Below are positions 44,426 through 53,328 of a stretch of 64,000 nt of DNA, in pieces. The stretch's first letter is position 1. Every line of letters starts with the position of its first letter. Origin of the DNA: Pseudomonas monteilii NBRC 103158 = DSM 14164 (lineage in GTDB: Bacteria; Pseudomonadota; Gammaproteobacteria; Pseudomonadales; Pseudomonadaceae); NCBI RefSeq assembly GCF_000730605.1, contig NZ_BBIS01000042.1, positions 33,025-97,024 on the forward strand, read 5' to 3'. A program made the translations under genes and the position numbers. The notes below the pieces were generated by a model. It ran no database searches. It was not told where the DNA came from and was given only the letters and a program-made list of their open reading frames with translations.

Positions 44426-45112
44426 TCAATGCACAGTCTTGCGCTGTCGCACACATTCTTGGGCTTGAACGGTCAATTCATCCAGCCGCTCGTCCCGCAT
44501 CTGTTCGGCTTCGATCATCGCATCCTCACCCTGCTGGTTAAGCAGGTAGGTATGAATCTGCAGCACTTCTGTCGTCTGATAAATCGGCGCAATGTCCAAC
44601 CGCCCGATCAGCGCACCACTGGCCTGCCCGGTACTGCTCATCAGTACCTGCGGCCCATTGGCGGCTACAACTTGCATGCCCATCGCCTCGAACCAAGGCA
44701 CCTGATTGGCAAAGGCATTCAGTTCCACACAGGCATGGCGCGCCTGCAGGTCGCCCAGCAAGGCGCGTGCGATGCCCTGGCGGCGATGGCTGACGTTTAC
44801 GGCCAGGAATGCCAGCGCACACGACTGGTCATCGTCCTCGGCCGGCAGCGACAGGGCAAAGCCCAGCAAATGGTCCGGTGCTTCGGCATCCAGTGCCAGG
44901 GTTAGCGCCACGGCCAGGCCACGGGTACCGTCCAGCGCTTGCAGGTACTGATGCACTTCCATACCAACGCCGTACTGGTACAGCGGGTACAGCGGGTTGT
45001 CGGCGGTGATGGCAACACTGCTCAATTCACCGACATTGTGGATCACCAGTTCGCGGATCTGGTTCTGGAAAGATTCGGGCGGCACGCTGTCGAGGCGGCT
45101 CAGGATGAACAT
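44426..45112 (-). CDS. GNAT-family N-acetyltransferase
   Basis: The start at 45112 (MFILSRLDSV) gives 228 residues. The frame extends 27 codons upstream without family similarity. The acetyl-CoA-binding motif A is seen in FLAVNVSHRRQGIARALLGDL. An acidic, glutamine-rich C-terminal extension of about 50 residues follows the fold. The acceptor substrate is unknown. It is upstream-adjacent to argC's 3' end on the same strand, 80 bp away, but a functional link is not evident. Confidence 0.85.
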   Translation of the reverse strand: MFILSRLDSVPPESFQNQIRELVIHNVGELSSVAITADNPLYPLYQYGVGMEVHQYLQALDGTRGLAVALTLALDAEAPDHLLGFALSLPAEDDDQSCALAFLAVNVSHRRQGIARALLGDLQARHACVELNAFANQVPWFEAMGMQVVAANGPQVLMSSTGQASGALIGRLDIAPIYQTTEVLQIHTYLLNQQGEDAMIEAEQMRDERLDELTVQAQECVRQRKTVH

Positions 45113-45192
45113 CGGGGGGCAGGCTCCGGCGGGTAGGAATACAGCCCACGCCGTGTAGGCGCGGGTTGTACAGTTTAACCGGTTTTGCCCCA

Positions 45193-46134
45193 TCAGCCTT
45201 GTGCCTGTAGTGCACCGAGCATCAGGTCGAGGTTTTGCACCGCAGCACCCGAGGCACCTTTGCCCAGGTTATCGAACACCGCAGTGAGCAACACCTGCCC
45301 ATGTTCGGGGTTGGCGTACAGTGCCAGGCGCAGGTCGTTGCTGTCGTTCAATGCTTCGGGGTCAAGGTTGGCTGCTACGCCTTGTTGGTGCAGCGGCATC
45401 ACCTGCACGTGGCGGGCCCCCTGGTAGTGCTGCTCCAGGCAGGCCTGCAGCTGATCGGCGCTGACCTGGCCGGGTAGCAGGCGCAGTTGCAGCGGGATGC
45501 TCAACACGATGCCCTGGCGGTAGGCCCCATAGCCGGGCATGAACACCGGCCGTGCCGACAGCCCGGCGTGCTGCTGAATTTCGGGTACGTGCTTGTGTGC
45601 CAGTTCCAGCCCATACAGTTGCAGGGTCGGTGCCTTGCTCACACCGGGGTGCTCGTGGCGCTCGACCGCCGCACGGCCACCGCCGGAGTAGCCGGAAACG
45701 GCATGGATGCCCAGCGGGTAGTCGGCGGGTAGTAACCCAGCCTTGACCAGCGGGCGCAGCAGGGCAATAGCGCCAGTTGGGTAACAGCCTGGGTTGCTGA
45801 CGCGTTTGCTTAAGGCGATGCGCTCGGCTTGCTGCTCGTCGAGTTCTGGCAGGCCATAGACCCAGCCCGGTGTGGTGCGATGCGCCGAGCTGGCGTCGAT
45901 CACCCGCACCTGCGGGTTATGGATCGCCGCCACGGCCTCACGGGCGGCGTCGTCGGGCAGGCACAACAGGGCGATGTCAGCGCTGTTGATGGCCTCGCGG
46001 CGGCGTTGCGGGTTTTTGCGTTCGGCCTCGGGGAGGGTGAGCAGGCGCAGGTCGCTGCGGCCTTGCAAGCGTGCATGGATCTGCAGGCCGGTGGTGCCTT
46101 GGTCGCCGTCGATGAAAACAACAGGGGTGTGCAT
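45193..46134 (-). CDS. argC: N-acetyl-gamma-glutamyl-phosphate reductase, type 2 (ArgC)
   Basis: A 313-residue enzyme that reduces N-acetylglutamyl phosphate to the semialdehyde in arginine synthesis (EC 1.2.1.38). The NADP-binding start VVFIDGDQGTTGLQIHARL and catalytic Cys117 in SNPGCYPTGA are intact. The length is that of the short type-2 ArgC, not the roughly 345-residue type 1. P. putida-group genomes normally also carry a type 1 argC elsewhere, so this may be a second copy. The start at 46134 is preferred over long upstream extensions that run antisense to the LysR gene. It is divergent from that LysR gene. Confidence 0.93.
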   Translation of the reverse strand: MHTPVVFIDGDQGTTGLQIHARLQGRSDLRLLTLPEAERKNPQRRREAINSADIALLCLPDDAAREAVAAIHNPQVRVIDASSAHRTTPGWVYGLPELDEQQAERIALSKRVSNPGCYPTGAIALLRPLVKAGLLPADYPLGIHAVSGYSGGGRAAVERHEHPGVSKAPTLQLYGLELAHKHVPEIQQHAGLSARPVFMPGYGAYRQGIVLSIPLQLRLLPGQVSADQLQACLEQHYQGARHVQVMPLHQQGVAANLDPEALNDSNDLRLALYANPEHGQVLLTAVFDNLGKGASGAAVQNLDLMLGALQAQG

Positions 46135-46195
46135 GGTCAGGGTCCGGTAGGGTTGGGATGACCAATGCTCGCCTGTGGCTGAGTTAATGGAAATT

Positions 46196-46219
46196 TGAAT
46201 ATCATGATGCTGATGTTCA
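46196..46219. promoter_or_regulatory. Candidate LysR operator between argC and LysR gene
   Basis: An imperfect 24-bp palindrome TGAATATC-N8-GATGTTCA centred in the 115-bp divergent region. Its location and symmetry fit a LysR binding site controlling argC and autoregulation. Confidence 0.45.
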
Positions 46220-46249
46220 TTTTTACTGAATGAAAGGCCAGCACAGACC

Positions 46250-47131
46250 ATGCGTGAAATCAGCCTCGACCGCCTGCGCACCCTGGTGGTCATCAGCGAC
46301 TTGGGCTCCTTCGCCGAGGCCGCTCGCCAGCTCAACTTGGCACCGCCCACCATCAGCCTGCATGTGGCTGAACTGGAGTCACGTATCGGTGCGCCGTTAC
46401 TTAGCCGTGCCCGCGGCCAGGTGCGCCCTACTGCCATTGGAGAAACACTGCTGGCGCGCGCCCGGCGCTTGCTGGCCGACGCTGACCTGGCGCTGGACGA
46501 AGTCCGCCGACAGGTCGAGGGGCTGACCGGCCGGGTACGCCTGGGCGCGTCCACTGGTGCCATCGCTCACTTGTTGCCACAGGCACTGGAGCACCTGCGC
46601 GTGGAGCACCCGGGGATCGACGTGCAGGTCCAGGTGCTGACGTCCCAGGCATCGCTGGCGCGTTTGCGTGAAGGCGCGCTGGATATAGGCCTTGTGGCCT
46701 TGCCGCAAGTCGCCGGCAAAGGGCTGACAGTGACGCCCTGGCGGCGCGATCCGATCCTGGCCTACGTGCCGGTCGACTGGCAGCCACCGGCCCGGGTTAC
46801 CCCGGCCTGGCTGGCGCAAAGGGCGTTGATCCTCAATGACAGCAGCACCCAGCTCTCGCGAGTGACAGGGGAGTGGTTTGCGGCAGCGGGGTTGTACCCA
46901 GAGCCTCGGATCGAGCTGAATTACAACGATGCGATCAAGAGCCTGGTCGGCGCCGGGTACGGGGCGACGTTACTGCCGCAGGAGGGCGAGGCGGCCGAGC
47001 TGGACCGGCGCATTGCACGCCGGCCACTGCGGCCTGGGTTGTGGAGGCAGTTGGGTATCGCTTGCCGGGAAGGCCAGGTTGAGCGGGCAACGGCGTATGT
47101 GTTGCAGGCATTGGAGCGGTTGCGGCAGTAG
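46250..47131 (+). CDS. LysR-family transcriptional regulator
   Basis: A 293-residue regulator with an N-terminal helix-turn-helix (LVVISDLGSFAEAARQLNLA, then PPTISLHVAELESR) and an effector domain from about residue 90 (VRLGASTGAIAHLLPQAL). It is divergent from the type-2 argC gene and probably controls it. AAAGG lies near the start codon. The effector is unknown. Confidence 0.9.
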   Translation: MREISLDRLRTLVVISDLGSFAEAARQLNLAPPTISLHVAELESRIGAPLLSRARGQVRPTAIGETLLARARRLLADADLALDEVRRQVEGLTGRVRLGASTGAIAHLLPQALEHLRVEHPGIDVQVQVLTSQASLARLREGALDIGLVALPQVAGKGLTVTPWRRDPILAYVPVDWQPPARVTPAWLAQRALILNDSSTQLSRVTGEWFAAAGLYPEPRIELNYNDAIKSLVGAGYGATLLPQEGEAAELDRRIARRPLRPGLWRQLGIACREGQVERATAYVLQALERLRQ

Positions 47132-47204
47132 CGATTACCGGCTTTACCCTCGCTCTCGTGCCCGCACCACGGTCACCGTCCCGCCACCCACTCCCCAGTT
47201 ATCG

Positions 47205-47500
47205 GGAGTTTTCGCCAGGATGGCGGCCACATCGAGATCGAAACCCAAGGCGCATTCACCTGCCTGGGCGACTTCCTTGCCACGGCAACGCTGGTACGCC
47301 ATGGCGGCGGCTTGATGCAGGCTTACCGCTTTACCGTGCAGGACGCATTGGCCAGCGGCGAGTTGGTGGAGGTGCTTGCTGAGTTTGGCGGGACGACACG
47401 GCCGTTCATGTTGATCTACCCGCACGGCCCGCACATGCCGTTGCGGGTGCGGGTGTTCATTGATTTTCTGTTTGCCGAAGGTGCACGGCCCCAGGGCTGA
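47205..47500 (+). pseudogene. LysR regulator C-terminal remnant
   Basis: One frame encodes about 98 residues matching the end of a LysR effector domain: FRQDGGHIEIETQGAFTC, then DALASGELVEVLAEFGGTT and LIYPHGPHMPLRVRVFIDFL. It ends with a normal stop codon. There is no start codon, DNA-binding domain or first half; the sequence before 47205 has no similarity. It begins 74 bp after an intact LysR gene but is not similar enough to be a duplication of it by eye. It appears to be a decayed fragment. Confidence 0.7.
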
Positions 47501-47594
47501 GCCGAAGCGCCGGGGCGTAAGCCCGACTATGCTGTTTGCTGCGTCGAGCCAATGTCATCTCGATGACCCTTCCGGTTTCCCAGGAGAGCACTCC

Positions 47595-47858
47595 ATGAAA
47601 TCCATCGTACTGCTGGTGATTGCTTCTGTGTTGAGTTTTGCCGCCCATGCCGACCCGGCGAGCAACTGTGCAGCCAAGGTCAAGGAGCTTGAGGATTTCC
47701 ACAAGGCCAGTGGCCAAGCGATGCACGGCGGCATGGCCCATGATTTCAAAGTCCACATGCAAAATGCCAAGGATGCTCAGAGCAAGGGTGACTATACCCA
47801 GTGCCAGGCCTCGGCGGACCAGGCCAAGACCATTTACAACAAGGCACGTAGCAAATAA
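47595..47858 (+). CDS. Small secreted hypothetical protein
   Basis: An 87-residue protein with an N-terminal signal peptide (MKSIVLLVIASVLSFAAHA, cleavage probably after AHA) and a mature helical part of about 68 residues. The mature part has two cysteines (NCAAKVKEL and QCQASADQ) that could pair in the periplasm. AGGAGAG lies before the ATG. I do not recognise a named family. Small periplasmic proteins of this style are common in Pseudomonas and are often annotated as hypothetical. Confidence 0.75.
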   Translation: MKSIVLLVIASVLSFAAHADPASNCAAKVKELEDFHKASGQAMHGGMAHDFKVHMQNAKDAQSKGDYTQCQASADQAKTIYNKARSK

Positions 47859-47867
47859 GCCTTCGCG

Positions 47868-47962
47868 GGCCTCATCGCGGGTAAACCCGCTCCTACAGGT
47901 ACATCACCGGCCTCGAACCTGTTGAAAATCCTGTGAGCGCGGGCGAGCCCGCGAAGAAGCCA
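47868..47962. repeat. Two REP units
   Basis: A REP unit GGGCCTCATCGCGGGTAAAC plus CCGCTCCTACAGG at 47868-47899 and a diverged opposite-facing unit GCGCGGGCGAGCCCGCGAAG at about 47937-47962. They lie between convergent genes and probably also serve as terminators. Confidence 0.65.
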
Positions 47963-47981
47963 GTGCAGGATGGCCCCACTG

Positions 47982-48632
47982 TCAGAACCAGCGATCGTTC
48001 TTCTTCCGCCCCCGGGTCAGCGCCGGCAGGATCAACCCCGCCAGCAACCCCGCCCCGGCAATGCTGCCGCCATACACCATGTAGCGCATCATCACCTGTT
48101 TGTTCTCGTCACCCAGGCGTGCCTGGGTATCGCGCAGGTCCGACTGGCTCTGGTCAAGCTGCTCGCTCAGTGCCTTGTTGCGCGCCTCCAGTTCGTCGTT
48201 CAGCTTCTTGCGTGAATCCAGGGTTTCCTGCATGCCCTGCACGCGGCTTTTCCAGCTGTCGTCGATGGTCTTCAACTGCCCGGTCAGTTCCGCAACCTGG
48301 GCCTCGAGCTGCGGCAGGCGCTCGTTCTGCCCCGGCACGGCCTGCAGGTCGTTGCTGAGGATCCACACCACGTCGCCGTTCTGCCCGCGCACCTGGCTGT
48401 AGTTGCCCTGGCTGCCGATCAGGGTCAGCTTCTGCCCGGATTTGAGGGTGCCGACGATGCGGTGCCCATCGGTCGGGCCACTACGCACGTAGGTGCTCAG
48501 GCTGTCGCTGACCCAGCGTGCATCACTGGCGGGCTCTTCGGCGTACGCCGGTACGGCGAGGGCCACCAGAGCGGCAATCAGGCCGCCGCGCAGGGCAGGG
48601 AGGGCGGAAGCGGTTGGGCGGAAATCGGGCAT
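47982..48632 (-). CDS. SH3-domain periplasmic/membrane protein (TIGR04211 / YgiM-like)
   Basis: A 216-residue protein. A signal peptide (about 1-31, ending PAYA) precedes an SH3-like domain (about 38-100, RWVSDSLSTYVRSGPTDGHR and GQKLTLIGSQGNYSQVR). Next comes a coiled coil of about 75 residues (LEAQVAELTGQLKTI), then a C-terminal membrane helix (GGSIAGAGLLAGLILPAL) with a basic tail. This is the layout of YgiM and related envelope proteins. The cellular role is poorly defined; binding to cell wall or envelope partners is plausible. Confidence 0.88.
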   Translation of the reverse strand: MPDFRPTASALPALRGGLIAALVALAVPAYAEEPASDARWVSDSLSTYVRSGPTDGHRIVGTLKSGQKLTLIGSQGNYSQVRGQNGDVVWILSNDLQAVPGQNERLPQLEAQVAELTGQLKTIDDSWKSRVQGMQETLDSRKKLNDELEARNKALSEQLDQSQSDLRDTQARLGDENKQVMMRYMVYGGSIAGAGLLAGLILPALTRGRKKNDRWF

Positions 48633-48832
48633 GTTCGGTCTTCGCTGAAACAGGACAAAAGTAGGCCCGGTGACTGGGCCGATGAACCGGTCGGTGAGTT
48701 GACCGTCAGCGAAAGACCGTTTTTTTGTAAGCAGGTTCACTACCTGATATCGGAAATGTCTGCAGGATGTTGCAGGAGCTTTATCGGAGCTAGCGCTAGA
48801 ATGAAAGGTTGACACCTTCATGGAGCAAGACC

Positions 48833-49312
48833 ATGACTGCCAAGAACACCGTCTGCCTCTGGTTCGACAACGATGCCGAGGAGGCTGCCAACTTTTACGC
48901 CAGCGTATTCCCGGACAGTAAAGTGATTGCCCTGCACAAGGCGCCAAGTGACTATCCTTCGGGCAAGGAGGGCGATGTCATCACGGTCGAATTCACCGTC
49001 ATGGGCATACCCTGCGTGGGGCTCAATGGCGGCAAGGCCTTTACGCATTGCGAGGCGTTTTCGTTCCAGGTCAGTACCGAAGACCAGGCCGAAACCGACC
49101 GCTTGTGGGATGCCATTGTCGGTAATGGCGGGGAGGCCAGCGTCTGCGGCTGGTGCAAGGACAAATGGGGGATTTCCTGGCAGATCACCCCTCGTATCCT
49201 GATCGAAGCCATCGGCCATCCCGACCGCGCCGCAGCCAAACGGGCGTTCGAGGCCATGATGCAGATGGGCAAGATCGATGTGGCAAAAATTGCGGCGGCA
49301 TTGAAGGGGTGA
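48833..49312 (+). CDS. VOC-superfamily (PhnB-like) protein
   Basis: A 159-residue glyoxalase/VOC-fold protein of the class annotated as 3-demethylubiquinone-9 3-methyltransferase-like or PhnB-like. It starts TVCLWFDNDAEEAANFYASV and has GLNGGKAFTHCEAFSFQVST and GWCKDKWGISWQITP. The annotation as methyltransferase is historical; real activity is unknown. The ATG at 48833 fits the family start, and GGAGC lies a few bases upstream. The gap 49313-49460 to the convergent transporter holds nothing recognised. Confidence 0.87.
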   Translation: MTAKNTVCLWFDNDAEEAANFYASVFPDSKVIALHKAPSDYPSGKEGDVITVEFTVMGIPCVGLNGGKAFTHCEAFSFQVSTEDQAETDRLWDAIVGNGGEASVCGWCKDKWGISWQITPRILIEAIGHPDRAAAKRAFEAMMQMGKIDVAKIAAALKG

Positions 49313-49460
49313 TGCCGGTCTATGCGCTCTGGTTATCGTTTTGTCCTGGAAAACATCGCTTATCGAGGCGTGCCGCCGTTCCTGGCGCTCACACCCTTGG
49401 AGTTCTGCATGCTGGCAGCGTTGGGGCCGCGCAGCAGCCCCGGTTTACAGGCCGGCCCGG

Positions 49461-51206
49461 TCAGCTACCGGTCACTTCGGCTTCTGCCGCGGCCTTCACT
49501 GAGGCCTTCTTCTCCTGCACCACGATGTAGAACTCCTCGCCATGCTTCACCGCGCCATACAGCACGGCCTTCTCGATCAGCTCGTTACCGCGCAGGTGGC
49601 GCAGCATCATCGGGTCTTTGCGCAGGTCGCGGTACAGGGCCAGGCACAGCAGCACCATCACCACCACAAAGGGCAGGGCCACGACGATGGTCAGGTTCTG
49701 CAACCCCGTCAGCGCCTCGCCGGGGGCCCGTGGGTCGCCAATCGCCAGCATGATCGCCGCCACGGTACCGGTCAGCGCGCCCCAGAAAATCACCGTGCGC
49801 CGCGAGGGCGCTGTGGTGCCGTGTTCCGAAAGTGTGCCCATCACCAGCGAGGCGGCATCGGCACCGGAAACGAAGAAGATGCCCACCAGGATCATCACCA
49901 GCACCGAGGTCGCTGAAGCCAGCGGATAGCTGTCCAGCAACTGGTACAGCGCGTGGTTGCTGTTGACTGCGCCATTAGCCAGCTGGAATGCGCCTTCGCG
50001 CACGGCATCGATGGCCGCACCGCCAAAAATGGTGAACCACACCAGGCTCACCAGGCTGGGCACCAGCAGTACACCGGTAACGAACTGGCGGATAGTGCGG
50101 CCGCGGCTGATGCGGGCGATGAACATGCCCACGAACGGTGTCCAGGAAATCCACCAGGCCCAGTAGAACACGGTCCAGCCGGCCAGCCAGCTGTTCATCT
50201 GCTCACCGCCGCTGGCGTTGGTACGGGCCATCATTTCCGGCAGCATCTTGATGTAGATGCCGAGCGAGGTAGGCAGCAGGTTGAGCATCAGCAACGTCGG
50301 GCCGACCATGAACACGAACACCGCCAGCACCAGTGCCAGCACCATGTTGGTGTTGGACAACCACTGGATGCCCTTGCCGATGCCCGACACCGCCGAGGTG
50401 ACGAAGGCAATGGTCAGCAGGGTGATGATCGAGATGTAGAACAGCTTGCCGGGGCTCTCGATCCAGCCGTTGTACTCCAGGCCGCCAGCAATCTGCAGGG
50501 CCCCAAGGCCCAATGAGGCCGCCGAGCCGAACAGCGTGGCGAAAATAGCCATCATGTCGATCATGCGCCCTAGCGGGCCGTTGGCGTGCTTGCCGATCAA
50601 CGGCCGGAAGGCCGCGGAAATCAGCTGTGAGCGGCCACGGCGGAAGGTGCCATAGGCAATCACCAAGCCGACGATGGCGTACATGGCCCAAGGGTGCAGG
50701 GTCCAGTGAAACAAGGTGGTGGCCATGGCCACCTGCATCGCTTCACTTGTCTGCCCGGTGGCCGAGCCTGGCGGCGGCGACACATAGTGCGACAGCGGCT
50801 CAGCTACGCCGAAGAACATCAGGCCGATGCCCATGCCGGCGCTGAACATCATGGCCACCCAGGACACCGTACGGAATTCTGGCTGCTCGCCATCACGCCC
50901 TAGTGGCACCCGGCCATAACGGCTGGCGGCCAGCCACAGCACGAACACCACGAACAAGGTGGATGTGAGCACGAAGAACCAGCCGAAGTTGAGAATGACC
51001 CAGGACTGCGCGCTGGAAGCGCTGCTGGCGAGGCTGGCCTGGTTGAGGAAGCCCCAGAACACGAACGCGATTGCCAGGAGGCTGGTGAAACCAAACACGA
51101 CGCCGTCGAGTTTGCCCTCGAAATGCCGGTCCTGGCGGGCTTCTGCGGTTTTCGAGGGGTCCGTCACGCCGAGGTCGAGCGTTTCGGTGATGTGTTCCTT
51201 TGCCAT
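49461..51206 (-). CDS. BCCT-family betaine/carnitine/choline transporter
   Basis: A 581-residue protein with about twelve helices. The BCCT signature is YWAWWISWTPFVGMFIARIS (tryptophan-rich helix 8), with the conserved GMGIGLMFFGVAEPLSHY earlier in the chain. It starts at 51206 (MAKEHITETL) after AAAGGGG. The C-terminal tail is only about 50 residues, so it lacks the long regulatory tail of osmosensing BetT. It is therefore probably a sodium- or proton-coupled catabolic uptake system for a quaternary amine. Confidence 0.94.
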   Translation of the reverse strand: MAKEHITETLDLGVTDPSKTAEARQDRHFEGKLDGVVFGFTSLLAIAFVFWGFLNQASLASSASSAQSWVILNFGWFFVLTSTLFVVFVLWLAASRYGRVPLGRDGEQPEFRTVSWVAMMFSAGMGIGLMFFGVAEPLSHYVSPPPGSATGQTSEAMQVAMATTLFHWTLHPWAMYAIVGLVIAYGTFRRGRSQLISAAFRPLIGKHANGPLGRMIDMMAIFATLFGSAASLGLGALQIAGGLEYNGWIESPGKLFYISIITLLTIAFVTSAVSGIGKGIQWLSNTNMVLALVLAVFVFMVGPTLLMLNLLPTSLGIYIKMLPEMMARTNASGGEQMNSWLAGWTVFYWAWWISWTPFVGMFIARISRGRTIRQFVTGVLLVPSLVSLVWFTIFGGAAIDAVREGAFQLANGAVNSNHALYQLLDSYPLASATSVLVMILVGIFFVSGADAASLVMGTLSEHGTTAPSRRTVIFWGALTGTVAAIMLAIGDPRAPGEALTGLQNLTIVVALPFVVVMVLLCLALYRDLRKDPMMLRHLRGNELIEKAVLYGAVKHGEEFYIVVQEKKASVKAAAEAEVTGS

Positions 51207-51522
51207 GAATGATGAGGCCCCTTTGTGGCTTACCTGCATGCACAGGCTTGTTGTTGTGTGGGCTACCGAGTTCGATGACGGCCTCGGCGGGGTGGAATGC
51301 TGGCGCGATTATCCTGCGCGGGAAAAGGCGCCCCCTGTCCCGATAACGCCCTGGGGCGTCCATTGCGCGACTTGGCAAATACTTTTAGTTCTGGGGGCAA
51401 TAGCCCTTTCTGCCTCGGGTTCTGGTACCCTGATGGGCATTACCCGGGCCCGCTCATCCGAGCACCGTAGAAGCGCTGCTGCTTGCGGGCCTGGCCGTAC
51501 CAGGAAACGGAGATTCGTCAAA
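51207..51522. other. Intergenic region between BCCT gene and small operon
   Basis: A 316-bp divergent gap. GGAG 10 bases before the next ATG is the only element I can assign. No repeat, RNA or family-matching frame was seen. Confidence 0.35.
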
Positions 51523-51840
51523 ATGGCCACTGATCGTGTGAGCCTGATTCATTTCGATAAATTGAGCATGAGCCCTGCCGCTGCCGATCGGTTCCAGAAA
51601 GCCCTCGACGCGCTGGCAGCGCTCAAGCTGCAGGACCGTTATGTGTACCTCATCGCTCCCTATCTGGGTGATATCGCTGACGCATCTGACGCCGAGCAAC
51701 TGGACACCGCCCTGGGCCAGTGCATCCGGGTGGTTGATGAGCTGCTGGCTGCCAGGTCGGTGAGCAAGGTCAAGGCCGACGAAGTGCGCCAGGTGTTTCA
51801 TAGCGCTGCCGAGCGTGCGCGGGCAGAACTGCCTGGCTGA
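51523..51840 (+). CDS. Conserved hypothetical protein
   Basis: A 105-residue, mostly helical, soluble protein starting MATDRVSLIHFDKLSMS. It has no cysteine pair, signal peptide or membrane helix. GGAG lies at good spacing upstream. It is 8 bp from the following DUF1289 gene, so the two form an operon. I do not recognise the family. Confidence 0.7.
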   Translation: MATDRVSLIHFDKLSMSPAAADRFQKALDALAALKLQDRYVYLIAPYLGDIADASDAEQLDTALGQCIRVVDELLAARSVSKVKADEVRQVFHSAAERARAELPG

Positions 51841-51848
51841 GTGGTGGC

Positions 51849-52049
51849 ATGGCCAAAGACATCGACAACCCCTGCGTTTCGTTATGCCAGCTCAACAGCG
51901 AGCTGTGCGTGAGCTGCGGCCGCACCCGTGACGAAATCCGCAAGTGGCGGGGCATGAAACGGCCGGAAAAGATGGCCACCGTGCAACGCGCGGCGACGCG
52001 GATGAAGGCTATCGTCAAGAAGGCAGCCAAGCGGCAGAATGCCGACTGA
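51849..52049 (+). CDS. DUF1289 small cysteine-containing protein
   Basis: A 66-residue protein with four cysteines in the DUF1289 pattern: NPCVSLCQLNSELCVSCGRT, followed by EIRKWRGM and a basic C-terminal helix. The cysteines probably bind a metal. Members are often annotated as Fe-S or zinc proteins without proof. It follows the hypothetical gene by 8 bp. Confidence 0.85.
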   Translation: MAKDIDNPCVSLCQLNSELCVSCGRTRDEIRKWRGMKRPEKMATVQRAATRMKAIVKKAAKRQNAD

Positions 52050-52100
52050 ACCCTCGCGCCCTGTACAGGGCCTTTCCTGATTTGCCTGAAGAGCCTGAAA

Positions 52101-52742
52101 ATGGATGTTCACTCGTTGTTAGCGTTTACCCTGGTTGCCGCCATCGCGATCGCCAGCCCCGGCCCCGCCACCCTCATGGCCATCAACAACAGCCTGGCTC
52201 ATGGCCAGCGCAGCACGATCTGGTCGTCGCTGGGCAATGGCTCGGGCCTGTTCTGCCTGTCGGCAGCCGCCATGCTGGGCCTGGGCGCACTGCTGGCCAG
52301 TTCTGAAGTGCTGTTCAATGCTGTGAAAATCCTGGGGGCGGGCTATCTGTTCTACCTGGGGGTGCGGCAGTTGCTGAAAAAAGGCCCGATGCTGGCGCAG
52401 GCTACTGCCGAGAGGGCGGCGAAGGTTCGCCCCTCGCCGCTGAAGCTCTACAAGTCGGCGTTCCTTACCGCAGTGACCAACCCCAAGGCGACCATGTTCT
52501 TCACGGCGCTGTTCCCGCAGTTCATCGACCAAGGGGCCGCACTGTTGCCGCAATTCCTGGCCTTGACCGGTATTTTCGTGGCATTGTCGCTGGTTTCGCT
52601 GAGCTTGTATGCCGCGCTGGCTGCACGGGCGAAAGGCGTGCTGACCCGGCCGTCGCTGTCGCGCTGGGTGAGCCGGGTGGTGGGCACTACCTTTATCGGG
52701 TTTGGTGCGGCGATCCTGGCGATGCGTCGTCAGGGCGCCTGA
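52101..52742 (+). CDS. LysE/RhtB-family exporter
   Basis: A 213-residue protein with six hydrophobic helices. Family markers are AIASPGPATLMAINNSLAHG at about residues 15-34 and TAVTNPKATMFFTALFPQFI in the second half. It is an inner-membrane exporter for amino acids or analogues. It is the third LysE-type gene in the window and not adjacent to a regulator. The substrate is unknown. Confidence 0.88.
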   Translation: MDVHSLLAFTLVAAIAIASPGPATLMAINNSLAHGQRSTIWSSLGNGSGLFCLSAAAMLGLGALLASSEVLFNAVKILGAGYLFYLGVRQLLKKGPMLAQATAERAAKVRPSPLKLYKSAFLTAVTNPKATMFFTALFPQFIDQGAALLPQFLALTGIFVALSLVSLSLYAALAARAKGVLTRPSLSRWVSRVVGTTFIGFGAAILAMRRQGA

Positions 52743-52839
52743 TTGCCAGAGAGGGTAATCGACGACTCGTTTCACCGTTAGCCGATGAAAGGCACATCTA
52801 CTTTTCGCACGGGGTCCAGACTGTCTACAGCCCGCACAG

Positions 52840-53307
52840 ATGAATGCTGCAGTTGATCAGATGGACTTCATCACCCCGCCATTTCTGCACACGCCCAGCG
52901 TGGTCTGGTTACGCCAGGACAATGCCTTTGCCTACCACCAATGGACAGACCTGAAAGGTCGCAAGGGCGGGACCTTGGTCAACAACAGCCACGGTCAGCA
53001 GTTCGACGAGTTTGCCAGGGCCAACCTCATCCTCGAAACAGTACCCAGCGCCAGGCAGGCATTCGAAAAACTCATGCACAAACGCAGCGACTATGTCGTG
53101 TACGAGCAGTACCCCGGCATGGCACTGGCGCGCACCTTGGGTATTGCCAGCACTGTACAGGTGCTGGAACCGCCAATCTCCAGCGAAGGGCTCTACCTGG
53201 CGCTTTCGCATGATTCGCCCTGCAATCGGCCGCATTTGCGTGAAGCGCTGGCGCGGCAAATGGAAAAGATCGTGGCCGGGGCGTTGCCGCAGCAGTTGTT
53301 GCAGTAG
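52840..53307 (+). pseudogene. Remnant of a periplasmic amino acid-type binding protein
   Basis: About 155 residues match the second half of an SBP_bac_3-like extracellular solute-binding protein: DFITPPFLHTPSVVWL, LKGRKGGTLVNNSHG and KRSDYVVYEQYPGMALA. There is no signal peptide and no first lobe; the same frame is open back only to about 52785. The 3' end is intact. No transporter genes are adjacent. It is best read as a 5'-deleted gene, although expression of a short cytoplasmic protein cannot be excluded. Confidence 0.6.
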
Positions 53308-53328
53308 AACCTGAAGCGGTGGCAGTAA